Shown: positions 14,228 to 14,328 of the stretch, piece after piece
Layout of the letters: the number at the start of each line of letters is the position of its first letter
Numbering within the stretch: position 1 is the first letter of the stretch
Assembly (NCBI GenBank): GCA_002898115.1
Contig: BDTL01000224.1
Location: forward strand, 1 to 14,328
Length of the DNA stretch: 14,328 nt
DNA from: a bacterium BMS3Bbin02
Lineage (GTDB): Bacteria; Actinomycetota; Acidimicrobiia; Spongiisociales; UBA5794
Direction of reading: 5' to 3'
Notes under the pieces: model-generated
Told to the model about the DNA's origin: nothing
The model's input: only the letters and a program-made list of their open reading frames with translations
Database searches by the model: none
Program-made: the position numbers and the translations under genes

Positions 14228-14328
14228 TCACTTCTTGGCGGCGAGCCGTTCTAGATCGGCCCGCATGCGATCGGCCGTAGCAGACCATGTGAACTCCGCC
14301 TCAACCATCACCCGACCAGCGGCTCCCA
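14228..14328 (-). CDS. C-terminal end of a probable glycosyltransferase, cut by the window edge
   Basis: A minus-strand frame is open from the right edge to a TGA at 14228-14230. The visible tail begins GAAGRVMVEAEFTWSATADR and ends ERLAAKK. The pattern (M/L)GxxGRxxVxxxFTWxxxAxRxxxxLxxL is the usual C-terminal helix pair of GT-B glycosyltransferases of family 4 type. The base before GAAGR fits NTG, i.e. Met or Leu, as expected. Only about 32 residues are visible, so donor and acceptor cannot be inferred. It is convergent with the phosphodiesterase gene. Confidence 0.6.
   Translation of the reverse strand, partial: GAAGRVMVEAEFTWSATADRMRADLERLAAKK

Noticed and set aside
14029..14288. Minus-strand open frames across the phosphodiesterase 3' end
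   Set aside because: They conflict with the conserved NHGG C-terminus of the phosphodiesterase and with the better-supported glycosyltransferase tail frame.

Overview
The window is dominated by one long minus-strand operon for the membrane-bound respiratory complex I (NADH:quinone oxidoreductase type). Reading down the minus strand from about 11.44 kb to 1.25 kb the order is nuoA-B-C-D-H-I-J-K-L-M-N, followed by a midA/NDUFAF7-type methyltransferase gene (50-1108). The GC-rich coding sequence, frequent GTG starts (nuoA, nuoB, nuoC, nuoN) and the NuoD sequence type suggest an actinobacterium, possibly of the Acidimicrobiia. That placement is inference from memory of similar proteins and is not firm.

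The main point is what is missing. nuoD runs directly into nuoH with a 4-base ATGA overlap, so nuoE, nuoF and nuoG, which form the NADH-oxidising module, are not in the cluster. The eleven genes present encode the quinone-reducing arm (B, C, D, I) and the proton-pumping membrane arm (A, H, J, K, L, M, N). Such an 11-subunit set would need another electron donor (ferredoxin, F420H2 or an unlinked NADH module); none is visible here.

The quinone end also looks altered. Aligned by eye to the bovine 49-kDa subunit, the quinone-ligand Tyr is Trp87 in NuoD and the Asp that pairs with the quinone-site His is Glu139, while His38 is kept. In NuoH the first acid of the conserved loop cluster is Ile222. 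All pumping residues I looked for in NuoK, L and M are present. The Arg that NDUFAF7 methylates in mitochondria is kept as Arg64 of NuoD, which fits the midA gene at the end of the same cluster.

Upstream of the operon (11381-11690) there is a plausible promoter (11437-11464) and otherwise nothing recognised. Then come an extended SDR of the dihydroflavonol reductase type (11691-12722, minus), a 336-base divergent spacer, an alkaline-phosphatase-superfamily phosphodiesterase (13059-14177, plus), and the C-terminal tail of a probable glycosyltransferase cut by the right edge (14228 to end, minus). No rRNA, tRNA, CRISPR, transposase or integrase was found.
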